Shown here piece by piece: positions 50,943 through 59,058 of a stretch of 64,000 nucleotides of DNA (its first letter is position 1; each line of letters opens with the position of its first letter). This DNA comes from Paenibacillus rhizovicinus (lineage in GTDB: Bacteria > Bacillota > Bacilli > Paenibacillales > Paenibacillaceae), in assembly GCF_010365285.1 (NCBI RefSeq), contig NZ_CP048286.1, forward strand, positions 1,226,001 through 1,290,000, given 5' to 3'. The notes below the pieces were generated by a model. That model did no database searches and had not been told where the DNA came from. It saw nothing but the letters and a program-made list of their open reading frames with translations. The position numbers and the translations under genes are program-made.

Positions 50943-51935
50943 TTACCTTCCGTCTTCTTTCTCGGTGCCGTCGCCTTTGCCGATGGAATTGCGCATGCTC
51001 GTATCCGCTTCGATATTTTTGAAATTCATATAGTCCAGCACGCCGATCTTTCCTTGTTTGAGCGCTTCAGCCATCGCAAGCGGAACTTGGGACTCCGACT
51101 CGACGACGAGCGCGCGCATCTCGATAACGCGGGCTTTCATTTCCTGTTCCTGCGCAACGGCCATCGCGCGGCGTTCTTCTGCTTTCGCTTGCGCGATTCG
51201 CTTATCCGCCTCGGCTTGCTCCGTTTGCAAATGCGCACCGATGTTTTTGCCTACGTCAACGTCCGCGATATCGATCGACAGGATTTCGAAAGCCGTTCCG
51301 GCATCGAGTCCTTTGCCAAGCACCGTGCGCGAGATCAAATCCGGATTTTCAAGCACGTCCTTATGCGATTCCGAGGAACCGACCGTCGTAACGATCCCTT
51401 CGCCTACGCGGGCAATAATCGTTTCTTCGCCGGCGCCGCCGACAAGCCGCTCAATGTTGGCACGGACGGTAACACGCGCTTTAACTTTCACTTCAATCCC
51501 GTTCTTCGCGACTGCGGCAACGGTTGGGGTTTCGATAACGCGCGGGTTTACGCTCATCTGTACCGCTTGGAGCACGTCGCGGCCGGCCAAGTCGATCGCC
51601 GCAGCCCGTTCGAATTCAAGTTCGATATTGGCGCGCTGCGCCGCGATCAGGGAATTGACGACGCGGTCAACGTTACCGCCGGCGAGGAAATGGCTCTCCA
51701 GTTGGTTGATCGTTAATCCGAGACCAGCCTTCGTCGCCTTAATGAGCGGATTGACGATTCGGCTTGGCACGACACGCCGCAAACGCATAGCTACGAGCGT
51801 AATAATGCCGACGCGCACGCCCGATGCCAGCGCGGAAATCCAGAGCATGATCGGGAAGAAGCTTAGAAATACGGAAATGGCGATGATCGCCAAGACAACA
51901 ATGATTATCACGGTTACTGCAGGATCTAAAGTCAA
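50943..51935 (-). CDS. floA: Flotillin-like protein FloA
   Basis: 330 residues from a TTG start behind GGAGGGGATAG. The membrane hairpin (about 5-50) is followed by the SPFH/PHB domain with [50 protein letters not shown], then Glu/Ala-rich coiled coils ([31 protein letters not shown], about 230-290). It organises lipid microdomains and acts with NfeD. It follows nfeD by 18 bp and shares its SigW-type promoter, as in B. subtilis yqeZ-yqfA(floA)-yqfB. Confidence 0.97.
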   Translation of the reverse strand: MTLDPAVTVIIIVVLAIIAISVFLSFFPIMLWISALASGVRVGIITLVAMRLRRVVPSRIVNPLIKATKAGLGLTINQLESHFLAGGNVDRVVNSLIAAQRANIELEFERAAAIDLAGRDVLQAVQMSVNPRVIETPTVAAVAKNGIEVKVKARVTVRANIERLVGGAGEETIIARVGEGIVTTVGSSESHKDVLENPDLISRTVLGKGLDAGTAFEILSIDIADVDVGKNIGAHLQTEQAEADKRIAQAKAEERRAMAVAQEQEMKARVIEMRALVVESESQVPLAMAEALKQGKIGVLDYMNFKNIEADTSMRNSIGKGDGTEKEDGR

Positions 51936-51953
51936 ACTATCCCCTCCAAAATC

Positions 51954-53324
51954 TTATTCGTTCTCGTTTGTCTGCCTGACGACGACGCGAGTGCCTTCCA
52001 CTTGAATAACGATGATCTCCGCATTCAGCGGAATAAACTCGCCCCGCGTCACAACGTCGACACGAGCTTCGCCGAGTTTCGCCGTCCCCGCCGGACGCAA
52101 TGGCGAAACGGCAACGCCGTGCATGCCAATATAATCTGCTTTGTTCACCGACGAACGGTAGCCTTTATCGTTGGTAAGCTGATCGCGCAGGATGAATTTA
52201 TTCCATACTCCCTTATGCGCGAAACGCTTGGCAACGATGAACACGATAACCGCCGCGATGATGACCGCTGCCACCAGCGAGAGCAGCGCGGACTTCGGAT
52301 TCGGAGCAGCCAGAAGCACGCCGGATATTAAGGAAGCGGCTCCCAGCACACCTAGAATGCCAAAACTCGGAATAAAGAATTCCGAGACGAGCAGGAGCAG
52401 CCCTGCAATGAAGAGCGCCACGTCTTCGAACCCGGCAAACCCCGACACGTAATGTCCGAAGAAGTACAGGATGAAGGCGAGCAATCCGGCAATACCGGGC
52501 GCTCCGAAGCCAGGCACCATAAATTCGATGGCGACGCCGGCAATGCCGATAATCAACAGAATCGTCATCACGACCGGATTCGTCAGAAAATCGCCGATCT
52601 TCTCCATGACGCCCGATTCATAATGAACGATATTCGGCTGATCCAGATGAAGCCCGTTCAGCGCCTCGTCCACTGTCGCCGCCGTATACTCCGCGTAGCC
52701 CGCTTTAACCGCTTCCTGTGCGGAGAGGGTCAGCACTTCTCCCGCTGCTTTCGTGCGGCCGAGCGCTTTGAGCTCGATCTTAAGCGAAGGATTGACCATG
52801 GCCGCCGCGATGTCGGGATCCCGGCCATTGAGCTCCGCAGCGGATTTCATCGTCTCCGTCCAGTACGACACCGTCTTCGGATTGTCGATTAACGTTCCGT
52901 TCTGGTCCACGACGGCCGCCGCGCCGATCGTGCTTCCCGGCTCCATGACGATCTGCTGCGCATTCAGCGCAATGTAGGTGCCCGCCGATACCGCTTTTCC
53001 TTGCACGTACGCAGTCGTTGGGATCTTGCTTTCGCGAATCAGTTCGCCGATATCCAGCGCGCTTCCGACCTCGCCGCCAAGCGTGTTCAAGACGAGCAGC
53101 ACCCGGCTTGCTTTAGCCTCTTCGGCATCGTCGTACGCTCGTTTCAAGTGCTGATAGAGACCGGATGCCACGGATCTGTCCGCATCGATGACGTAAACGG
53201 TAGAGCCTGCCGACGCGTCCGTTGACGCGCTTTCTGCCGATGCAGCCGCTCCCGTAAACATAAATCCTGCCAACATGACGACGGACAGCAGCCAGTTGAG
53301 TTTCCGCCGACCGAATTGCCCCAC
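51954..53324 (-). CDS. NfeD family membrane serine protease (YqeZ)
   Basis: 456 residues from a GTG start behind AGGAGGG. A signal peptide (about 1-30, MLAGFMFTGAAASAES) precedes a ClpP-class SDH domain (about 40-220) whose catalytic Ser lies in GKAVSAGTYIALNAQQIV near 110 and Lys in SYWTETMKSAAELNGRD near 158. Four membrane helices follow (about 240-360), then a C-terminal OB fold NfeD domain (about 385-450) with DVVTRGEFIPLNAEIIVIQVEGTRVVVRQ. NfeD proteins pair with flotillins, here FloA downstream, and are induced by envelope stress through SigW in B. subtilis. Confidence 0.95.
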   Translation of the reverse strand: MGQFGRRKLNWLLSVVMLAGFMFTGAAASAESASTDASAGSTVYVIDADRSVASGLYQHLKRAYDDAEEAKASRVLLVLNTLGGEVGSALDIGELIRESKIPTTAYVQGKAVSAGTYIALNAQQIVMEPGSTIGAAAVVDQNGTLIDNPKTVSYWTETMKSAAELNGRDPDIAAAMVNPSLKIELKALGRTKAAGEVLTLSAQEAVKAGYAEYTAATVDEALNGLHLDQPNIVHYESGVMEKIGDFLTNPVVMTILLIIGIAGVAIEFMVPGFGAPGIAGLLAFILYFFGHYVSGFAGFEDVALFIAGLLLLVSEFFIPSFGILGVLGAASLISGVLLAAPNPKSALLSLVAAVIIAAVIVFIVAKRFAHKGVWNKFILRDQLTNDKGYRSSVNKADYIGMHGVAVSPLRPAGTAKLGEARVDVVTRGEFIPLNAEIIVIQVEGTRVVVRQTNENE

Positions 53325-53375
53325 GGTAGTCCCTCCTATGCGCTATTTTACAAACGATGTAACCTAATCCTCTTG

Positions 53376-53401
53376 TACGCGTGCGGCCCGGAAATGTTTC
53401 A
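53376..53401 (-). promoter_or_regulatory. SigW-type promoter of nfeD-floA
   Basis: TGAAAC (53396-53401), exactly 16 bp and CGTA (53376-53379) on the minus strand. It is an exact match to the extracytoplasmic SigW consensus of B. subtilis, which drives yqeZ-floA there. The -35 element lies immediately after the MATE gene stop (53403). Confidence 0.85.
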
Positions 53402-53402
53402 A

Positions 53403-54752
53403 CTAAGCATGCACCGCTTCTTTCAGCCGCACCGCCGTCCAGTCCGTCCGGTAAAAACGAACCATGATGGCGATGCCGAAGACCATCAAGAACGAGTACA
53501 GCGCAAGCCATGCCCCCATGCTGCCCCAGTGGAAGACGAAAATGAACAGATACGCCAGCGGCACGAACAGCAGCCAGCTGACGATGAACGAAATCCGGAG
53601 CAGGAACGTCGTATCGCCGATTCCGCGCAGCCCGCCCGCATAGAAATTGAGCAGCCCGTCGAAAATTTGCAAATACGCGGATGCTTTGATGAGGTAAGCA
53701 GCCATTTCATACACTTTAGCATCGTCCGTATACATATGCGTAATTTGATCGGCGAATATAAATTCTCCGGTTCCGAGCAAAACAAGAAAGATCGAACCGA
53801 GAATGGCCGTATCCGTTCCGACCCTGCGGCCGAGCAGCGGCGTGCCTTTGCCCACATACTGCCCGACGAGAATGGTTGCAGTCGAGCCGAAAGCGAACGC
53901 AGGCATAAACCCGAATGACATGATGCTCAGCGCGACCTCGTTGGCAGCCAATGCCTGATCCCCTAGGCGGGCGACGAAGGCGGTGAAAATATACATCGAG
54001 AGACTGAGCGAGAACTCCTGCATGCCCAGCTTGCCGCTTTCCATCATGATCAGCTTCATTTCCACCCATTTGAACGCCAGCGTCATATATTTGCGGGTTT
54101 GGAATTTCTTGTTCAAGATGACGAAGAAGATGAAGGCGCAAATGAGCGTTTGCGTGCATTCGCCAATTAGCGTGGCATACCCGGCACCCTTTAATCCAAG
54201 CTCCGGCAATCCCAGCTTACCGTAGGTCAGCAAGTAGGTAAGGGTTAGAATCGGGATATTCGCCATCAGCGAGACGATCATCGACATCTTGGTCGCGCCG
54301 ATGCCGCGCAGAAACCCGTGAAAGGCGAAATTGATTATCCCGAACGACATGGCATAGAAACGGAGTTCCAAATAAAAGCTTCCCGTATGGACCAGTTCTT
54401 TCGATCCTCCGGTCCAACGAAGTACGTCGTCGGCTCCAATGAAGCCGACAAGCGCGATCAGCACTGCGAAGGCCAAGCACATGTACATGGCGATGTAAGT
54501 GCGTTGAATGCCCCGCTTCATGTCTCCGGCGCCGTGGTTTTGGGCGACCAAATAATTGACCGTATGCCCGATGCCCGAGAAAAGCGCGAACGCATTGTAC
54601 ATAATAATGTTTGACACGCCGACGATCGCGATAATGAGCGAGCCGAGCTGACCGACAATAATGAGGTTGATTGTGCCGACGACGGTAGCGCTTGCAAAAG
54701 AAACTAAAGAAGGAATTGCCAATAATAAAATCACTTTCCAATTACGCAGCAT
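53403..54752 (-). CDS. MATE family efflux transporter
   Basis: 449 residues with 12 membrane helices in the two six-helix bundles of the MATE family. The start MLRNWKVILLLAIPSLVSFASATVVGTINLIIVGQLGSLIIAIVGVSNI is typical; a repeat at the middle (LGMQEFSLSLSMYIFTAFVARLGDQALAANEVALSIMSFGFMPAFAFGSTATILVGQYVG, about 240-305) marks the second bundle. MATE proteins use Na+ or H+ gradients to export drugs and metabolites; the substrate is not predictable here. The ribosome site is weak (GAGGCC). The gene is upstream of but transcribed separately from nfeD. Confidence 0.93.
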   Translation of the reverse strand: MLRNWKVILLLAIPSLVSFASATVVGTINLIIVGQLGSLIIAIVGVSNIIMYNAFALFSGIGHTVNYLVAQNHGAGDMKRGIQRTYIAMYMCLAFAVLIALVGFIGADDVLRWTGGSKELVHTGSFYLELRFYAMSFGIINFAFHGFLRGIGATKMSMIVSLMANIPILTLTYLLTYGKLGLPELGLKGAGYATLIGECTQTLICAFIFFVILNKKFQTRKYMTLAFKWVEMKLIMMESGKLGMQEFSLSLSMYIFTAFVARLGDQALAANEVALSIMSFGFMPAFAFGSTATILVGQYVGKGTPLLGRRVGTDTAILGSIFLVLLGTGEFIFADQITHMYTDDAKVYEMAAYLIKASAYLQIFDGLLNFYAGGLRGIGDTTFLLRISFIVSWLLFVPLAYLFIFVFHWGSMGAWLALYSFLMVFGIAIMVRFYRTDWTAVRLKEAVHA

Positions 54753-54840
54753 GAGCGAAGAGGCCTCGTTTCTCTAGGTTAGACCAATTGTCACCCACCT
54801 AAAGACGCTGTGTCAACCTTTTTCACGCTGGAGGAAAAAC

Positions 54841-54872
54841 GAAAAAACACTCCCCCGCAAGGAGGAGTGTTT
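54841..54872 (-). terminator. Terminator after yqeY
   Basis: AAACACTCC pairs with GGAGTGTTT (54845-54853 with 54864-54872), followed on the minus strand by TTTTTTC. It lies about 15 bp past the yqeY stop. Confidence 0.9.
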
Positions 54873-54887
54873 GGCTGTCAGCCTATG

Positions 54888-55331
54888 TTATTGCAGAAAT
54901 TGCTGCACAAATGTGTTTACTAGTTTACCATCAGCACGCCCTTTAACTTTCGGTAAAAGTGCGCTCATGACTTTCCCCATCTCGGCTTTCGAAGAAGCAC
55001 CGGTTTCCTGGATGGTCTGCTGAACAATCGACTTGATCTCTTCTTCGGTCAGCTGCTGAGGCAGGTATACACTAATAATTTCAATTTCTGCTGCGACATC
55101 TTTCGCAAGATCATCGCGGCCGGCTTTCTCAAATTCTTGGAGGGAATCTTTACGTTGTTTGACCTCACGACTTAGAATATCAAGCACTTCGGCATCTTCA
55201 AGCGGTCGTTTCAGTTCAATCTCTTGATTCTTGATGGACGAACGAATCATCCGAATCGTAGAGAGCTTGAACTTCTCTTGGCTCTTCATCGCCTGCTTCA
55301 TATCGTCGTTCAATCGTTCGCTAAGGTTCAT
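54888..55331 (-). CDS. yqeY: GatB/YqeY domain protein
   Basis: 147 residues matching YqeY: MNLSERLNDDMKQAMKSQEKFKLSTIRMIRSSIKNQEIELKRPL at the start and a C-terminal helical domain QTIQETGASSKAEMGKVMSALLPKVKGRADGKLVNTFVQQFL that resembles the tRNA-binding tail of GatB. The exact role is unknown; the family is linked to tRNA-dependent amidation. It follows rpsU by 15 bp and shares its promoter. AGGAGG lies about 11 nt before the ATG. Confidence 0.95.
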   Translation of the reverse strand: MNLSERLNDDMKQAMKSQEKFKLSTIRMIRSSIKNQEIELKRPLEDAEVLDILSREVKQRKDSLQEFEKAGRDDLAKDVAAEIEIISVYLPQQLTEEEIKSIVQQTIQETGASSKAEMGKVMSALLPKVKGRADGKLVNTFVQQFLQ

Positions 55332-55346
55332 TGTGGAAGGATCCTC

Positions 55347-55520
55347 CTAAAACTTTCTCTTGCGCGCAGCCTCGGACTTCAACTTACGCTTCACGCTAGG
55401 CTTCTCATAATGCTTGCGTTTCTTCACCTCGGCCAATACGCCATCCTTTGCGATGGTACGTTTGAAGCGGCGGAGTGCAGCATCGATCGTCTCGTTTTTG
55501 CGAACTTTTGTTTCAGACAC
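55347..55520 (-). CDS. rpsU: 30S ribosomal protein S21
   Basis: 57 residues from a GTG at 55520 with GGAGGGAGGG 7 nt upstream, chosen because the protein then begins [21 protein letters not shown], which aligns with S21 families. The C-terminus ends [18 protein letters not shown], the usual basic tail. A longer in-frame reading from 55565 is not coding. S21 helps start mRNA binding on the 30S subunit. It leads the rpsU-yqeY unit. Confidence 0.97.
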   Translation of the reverse strand: MSETKVRKNETIDAALRRFKRTIAKDGVLAEVKKRKHYEKPSVKRKLKSEAARKRKF

Positions 55521-55580
55521 CAGTTTTCCCTCCCTCCGAATCAGACCGTCCAAGAAAGTTAACACGGTTCATCAAATTTA

Positions 55581-55610
55581 ATTATAGTTGATGAGGAAAG
55601 CCAGTGTCAA
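55581..55610 (-). promoter_or_regulatory. SigA consensus promoter of rpsU-yqeY
   Basis: TTGACA (55605-55610), an 18-bp spacer and TATAAT (55581-55586) on the minus strand: both hexamers perfect. It sits 60 bp before the GTG start of rpsU. Confidence 0.9.
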
Positions 55611-55638
55611 CTCGAAAGGACATGCTATTTTTTGCCCT

Positions 55639-55977
55639 TTAGTTTAAACCCTTCAATTTCGCGCCGCCGAGCAAATGCAGATGCAGATGGTAAACAACTT
55701 GTCCACCGTCTGAATTCACGTTATTGACCAGCCGGTAACCGGATTCGGCAATGCCGAGCTCCTGTGCGAGTTGACGGGCGACCGCGAACAATTCCGCCAT
55801 CAGCGCATCGTCTTCCGCCGTGACGTCGTTCATGGTCGGGATATGTTTCTTCGGGATAATCAGAATATGTACAGGCGCAGCAGGCTGAATGTCGTGAAAG
55901 GCAACGATGCGTTCATTCTCGAAAACTTTCTTCGACGGAATGCTGCCTTCGATGATTTTACAAAAAATACAATCCAT
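55639..55977 (-). CDS. HIT family protein (Hint-type nucleotide hydrolase)
   Basis: 112 residues. The histidine triad is QVVYHLHLHLLGGAKL near the C-terminus (about 94-109); the N-terminus CIFCKIIEGSIPSKKVFENERIVAFHDIQPAAPVHILIIPKKHIP holds the conserved C-x2-C and PKKH elements. Hint proteins hydrolyse adenosine phosphoramidates and are found in most bacteria. It stands alone between the rpsU promoter and the 56120 gene. The ribosome site is GAAGGTGAAGC. Confidence 0.95.
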   Translation of the reverse strand: MDCIFCKIIEGSIPSKKVFENERIVAFHDIQPAAPVHILIIPKKHIPTMNDVTAEDDALMAELFAVARQLAQELGIAESGYRLVNNVNSDGGQVVYHLHLHLLGGAKLKGLN

Positions 55978-56119
55978 GCTTCACCTTCCTCCCCTTCGAA
56001 ATGAAATCCTCTACGCTCCATAATAACGAAAAACGGCCGGCAAGTCCAATGCCGCGAACCAGCGCCACGTATAGTCACGCTGGTTCATGAAGGCGGGATG
56101 CCGCACATGCTGCGGGGGC

Positions 56120-56566
56120 TCAATAGAACGGCAGGAGCGACAAGCCGAGGAGCGCCGTAAGCGGGAATACTTGCCGGTAGAATCGGCCGCGCGGAAAGAA
56201 CGGATACGGATACAGCTGCGGGTAGAATGGTCCCGGGAAAAATGCGCGGTCGGTGCTGCCGCAGTGCGGAACCGCGAGGCATACGACTTCGTCGTCGATA
56301 TATTCTACGAATCCGTCGCAGCAATAGCCGTCATGCGTATGGGCCAGGACGTACCGATGCATATTGTCGTGACACCAATTTTTGATCACGTGCTTATGTT
56401 CCGGCGGCGTGACGGTTTTTTGGCCCGTAGGCTTCTTCACAGGCGGGGAATTAACCGCGCCAGTGGACTTCTTGCCTGTCGCGCCTGTCGATTTTTTGCC
56501 TGCCGGGGATGTGGCCGTGCCCTTGGAACCTTTGCCAACCGGGGATGTTGACACCTTCTTCTCCAT
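56120..56566 (-). CDS. Hypothetical Cys/His-rich protein with repetitive N-terminus
   Basis: 148 residues from ATG 56566 (AAGGAGG about 11 nt upstream; an ATG at 56575 has it 2 nt away). Residues 1-55 are low-complexity: GKGSKGTATSPAGKKSTGATGKKSTG with repeated KKSTGA units. Residues 58-105 hold a compact Cys/His-rich domain: HKHVIKNWCHDNMHRYVLAHTHDGYCCDGFVEYIDDEVVCLAVPHCG, with five Cys and several His that could bind a metal. The last 45 residues are rich in Phe, Tyr and Pro (FFPGPFYPQLYPYPFFPRG). This is reminiscent of spore-coat or surface proteins, but no family is recognised. It is in the opposite direction to the following gene. Confidence 0.65.
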   Translation of the reverse strand: MEKKVSTSPVGKGSKGTATSPAGKKSTGATGKKSTGAVNSPPVKKPTGQKTVTPPEHKHVIKNWCHDNMHRYVLAHTHDGYCCDGFVEYIDDEVVCLAVPHCGSTDRAFFPGPFYPQLYPYPFFPRGRFYRQVFPLTALLGLSLLPFY

Positions 56567-56846
56567 GCTCAACATGACCTCCTTCACTCTTATTTCATGA
56601 TATTCGCCCGTAGGCAAATGGCGCCTATGGACACGCAAAATAGGCGTTCGCCCAGACGCGATCGATGCCGTTTTGAGGAGTCTATCAGTCTAAAATGAGA
56701 TGGATTGGCAAAATAGCCTTGTTTATAATTGTAATCATCGCAGCGCCGAACGGACGCTGCAGCTGGAAAAGACGAGCCGCTCGTCAAGCTGGAAAGCAGC
56801 TGTGCCAGGACATGGAGGCCATCGATTTTAGGGGGAGACGAACGAT

Positions 56847-58160
56847 ATGAAAGTGGCGATTATCGGAGGCGGTTTGGCCGGACTGACGGCAGCCGCTTAT
56901 TTATCGGAGCAGCCAGACATACAAGGCGTGCTGTTCGAACGCAGTCCGCAGCTTGGCGGACGGGCGTTTACGTACGAGAAGGCCGGTTTTACGCTCAACT
57001 ACGGCGCGCACGCGATTTACGGTCTAGACCGCCATACCCTCTCCGGCATGGAGCGCGAATTGCATTTGCGTTTCAGCAGCAAGCAAGTAGACAAACGGAA
57101 GGTCATGTACGAGAAAGGGCTGCATTTGACGCCGGCGCCGCTTGATTTCGTTAATCTAGTCAAAACGGATATTTTGAGCACGATGCAGAAGGTTCGGTTC
57201 GTAGGGGAAATCACGGCCATCATCGCAAATATTCATCAAATCAAACATTATGCAACGCTGGGCGATTACTTGGCGGAGTCCGGAGCCGGCGAGAACGTCA
57301 AGGAACTGTGGGAGCACTTGGTATGCAGCAATTTCTTCATCGCGCCCGAAGATGCGCGCCGCGTGCCCGGCACCGTTATCAGCGAGTATTATCACAATCT
57401 ATTTCTATCGCAGCGGCCCGTTAATTACGTGCTGGGCAGCTGGGCCGTCATTACCAATCAGCTCCGCGACAAAATTGATCTGGCTGGCCGCTGGACGATC
57501 GCTCTGCAGGAAGGCGTGGATAGCATCCAGTACGATCACGGCAAGTACGTGCTGAGGACGAAAGCGCGCGAAGAATCCTTCGATCGCGTCGTGTTCGCCA
57601 TGCCCGTGCAGCAAGTCGTCAAACTGCTCCGCGGAACGCCTTGGGAGCCTTTCCTCGAGCCTTACGAGAACAATACCGCGACCGAAGTGATGGTCTATGA
57701 CGTCGGCTTAAGCACTGTCGTCGCCCGTCCGTTCAGCTACATCAGCGACATGAACCATAAAATGTTCATTTCCGACGTATCCGCTACCGACCACACGCTC
57801 GTGCCGGATGGCGGCCAGCTGCTTCAGGGAATTGCCTATCTGAGCGACGAGAATGCCGGCGGCGAAGGCGACCGCAAGGCGTATCTGGAAGAACGGACGC
57901 AGCAGATGGAAGCGCTCTTCGACCGTCACTACCCCGGCTGGCGCGATGCCGTCGCCGTCAAGCGCGTATCCAAGAAAGCCATGGTGCAAAGCGTCAAAAA
58001 CATCGCGACCAACAAGCTGCTGCCGGTCCGGATCGAGAACATGCCGTTCTACTTCTGCGGAGACGGCTGCGAAGGCAAAGGCGAGCTGGCCGAGCGCTCG
58101 TTCTCGAGCGGACGTCATGCGGCGGAGCTGATTTTGAAAGAGGTTCCGGTTCGGGTATAA
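56847..58160 (+). CDS. FAD-dependent NAD(P)-binding oxidoreductase (phytoene desaturase / amine oxidase-like)
   Basis: 437 residues. The N-terminal dinucleotide fold VAIIGGGLAGLTAAAYLSEQ (3-22) with FERSPQLGGRAFTYEKAGFTLNYGAHAIYG (about 32-60) is characteristic of FAD-containing amine oxidase or carotenoid desaturase relatives. The middle region is variable, and the C-terminus MPFYFCGDGCEGKGELAERSFSSGRHAAELIL (about 402-433) is the FAD-binding end motif. No crt-type neighbours are present, so the substrate stays unknown. The ATG has AGGGGGAGACG upstream. The gene is monocistronic with a strong terminator. Confidence 0.85.
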   Translation: MKVAIIGGGLAGLTAAAYLSEQPDIQGVLFERSPQLGGRAFTYEKAGFTLNYGAHAIYGLDRHTLSGMERELHLRFSSKQVDKRKVMYEKGLHLTPAPLDFVNLVKTDILSTMQKVRFVGEITAIIANIHQIKHYATLGDYLAESGAGENVKELWEHLVCSNFFIAPEDARRVPGTVISEYYHNLFLSQRPVNYVLGSWAVITNQLRDKIDLAGRWTIALQEGVDSIQYDHGKYVLRTKAREESFDRVVFAMPVQQVVKLLRGTPWEPFLEPYENNTATEVMVYDVGLSTVVARPFSYISDMNHKMFISDVSATDHTLVPDGGQLLQGIAYLSDENAGGEGDRKAYLEERTQQMEALFDRHYPGWRDAVAVKRVSKKAMVQSVKNIATNKLLPVRIENMPFYFCGDGCEGKGELAERSFSSGRHAAELILKEVPVRV

Positions 58161-58208
58161 GGTTAGCCTTTCGCATTACGCGCATTACGCTTGACGTGCA
58201 TAAAGACA

Positions 58209-58250
58209 AAAGAGAAACCCGCGTTGGTATAAAAACGCGGGTTTCTCTTT
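58209..58250. terminator. Bidirectional terminator between the oxidoreductase and the 58319 gene
   Basis: A perfect 17-bp stem AAAGAGAAACCCGCGTT / AACGCGGGTTTCTCTTT with an 8-nt loop. T-rich ends on both strands serve the convergent genes. Confidence 0.93.
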
Positions 58251-58318
58251 ATCAATAGCAATAGCCGGCTCTCCCTGCAGCGGGCGGGAATTCAGCTGTC
58301 TTTGGTTATATCAGGCGA

Positions 58319-58927
58319 TCAGCCTTTAAAGGCGTGATCCGCCGGTTTCATTTGCTCAAGAAGCTTGCCTGCGATTTGCGGCCATTGCTTGTCGACTAAA
58401 ATCAACAGCGACTGCTCCTGGTTGATCGTATCGTGCTGGAAGGCAGACAATTCCTTTTTGCAGGCGTCAAACACTTGGTGCAGCCCTTGCAGGTAGGTCT
58501 TCTCCTCCGCCGTGAGCGGTCCTTCGTGATTGCCGATCGCTTGCAGCGACGCAAGCGTCTGGTCCAAGAACTCGGTCGCTCCGCCCTTGGCCGTCGGGAA
58601 TGGCTTGCCGTTCACATCTTCGGCTTCCTGAATGAAATCCGTCACGGACCCGCTTTGGCGGTATGCGGCTAGCAGTCCGCTCTTGGAAGTCATCCGAGCG
58701 GCGATATCCGACGCGGTCACGAGCGCTTCCGTCTGCGCGGCTGCTTGGTTCATGAATGCTATGGCTGCATTGCCCGACTGTATGATTTCAGTCCCTTGGC
58801 TGACACGGTCTGTCTGATCGTTTTGAATCGTTTCGGAGTATAAAAACACGTTGCCGATCAAGCTGAATGTCAGCAAAATTAGTACGATCGGCGTAAAAAT
58901 CGGCCGTTTTGTCCGCGGTTCTTCCAC
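58319..58927 (-). CDS. Hypothetical membrane-anchored helical protein
   Basis: 202 residues from a GTG start with AGGGGG 7 nt upstream. A short basic cytoplasmic N-terminus (EEPRTKRP) is followed by one transmembrane helix (about 12-31, PIVLILLTFSLIGNVFLYS). The rest is outside and mostly helical: QNDQTDRVSQGTEIIQSGNAAIAFMNQAAAQTEALVTASDIAARM, then FLDQTLASLQAIGNHEGPLTAEEKTYLQGLHQVFDACKKELSAF. The helical outer part resembles sensor-type four-helix bundles, but no signalling domain follows. Its function is unknown. It ends 132 bp after the sbcC start region on the same strand, probably as a separate transcript. Confidence 0.75.
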   Translation of the reverse strand: MEEPRTKRPIFTPIVLILLTFSLIGNVFLYSETIQNDQTDRVSQGTEIIQSGNAAIAFMNQAAAQTEALVTASDIAARMTSKSGLLAAYRQSGSVTDFIQEAEDVNGKPFPTAKGGATEFLDQTLASLQAIGNHEGPLTAEEKTYLQGLHQVFDACKKELSAFQHDTINQEQSLLILVDKQWPQIAGKLLEQMKPADHAFKG

Positions 58928-59058
58928 TAAGCTGCCCCCTAAATCGATTGTTCCGCCATGGGATCCGGCTCACAGCCCGTACCGTCGGCATTCTCTTCCC
59001 TACGTTAGCGGTTTCGCACGTAGAAATCAACCGGGGGCAGGCAACGTTAACAGATCCG

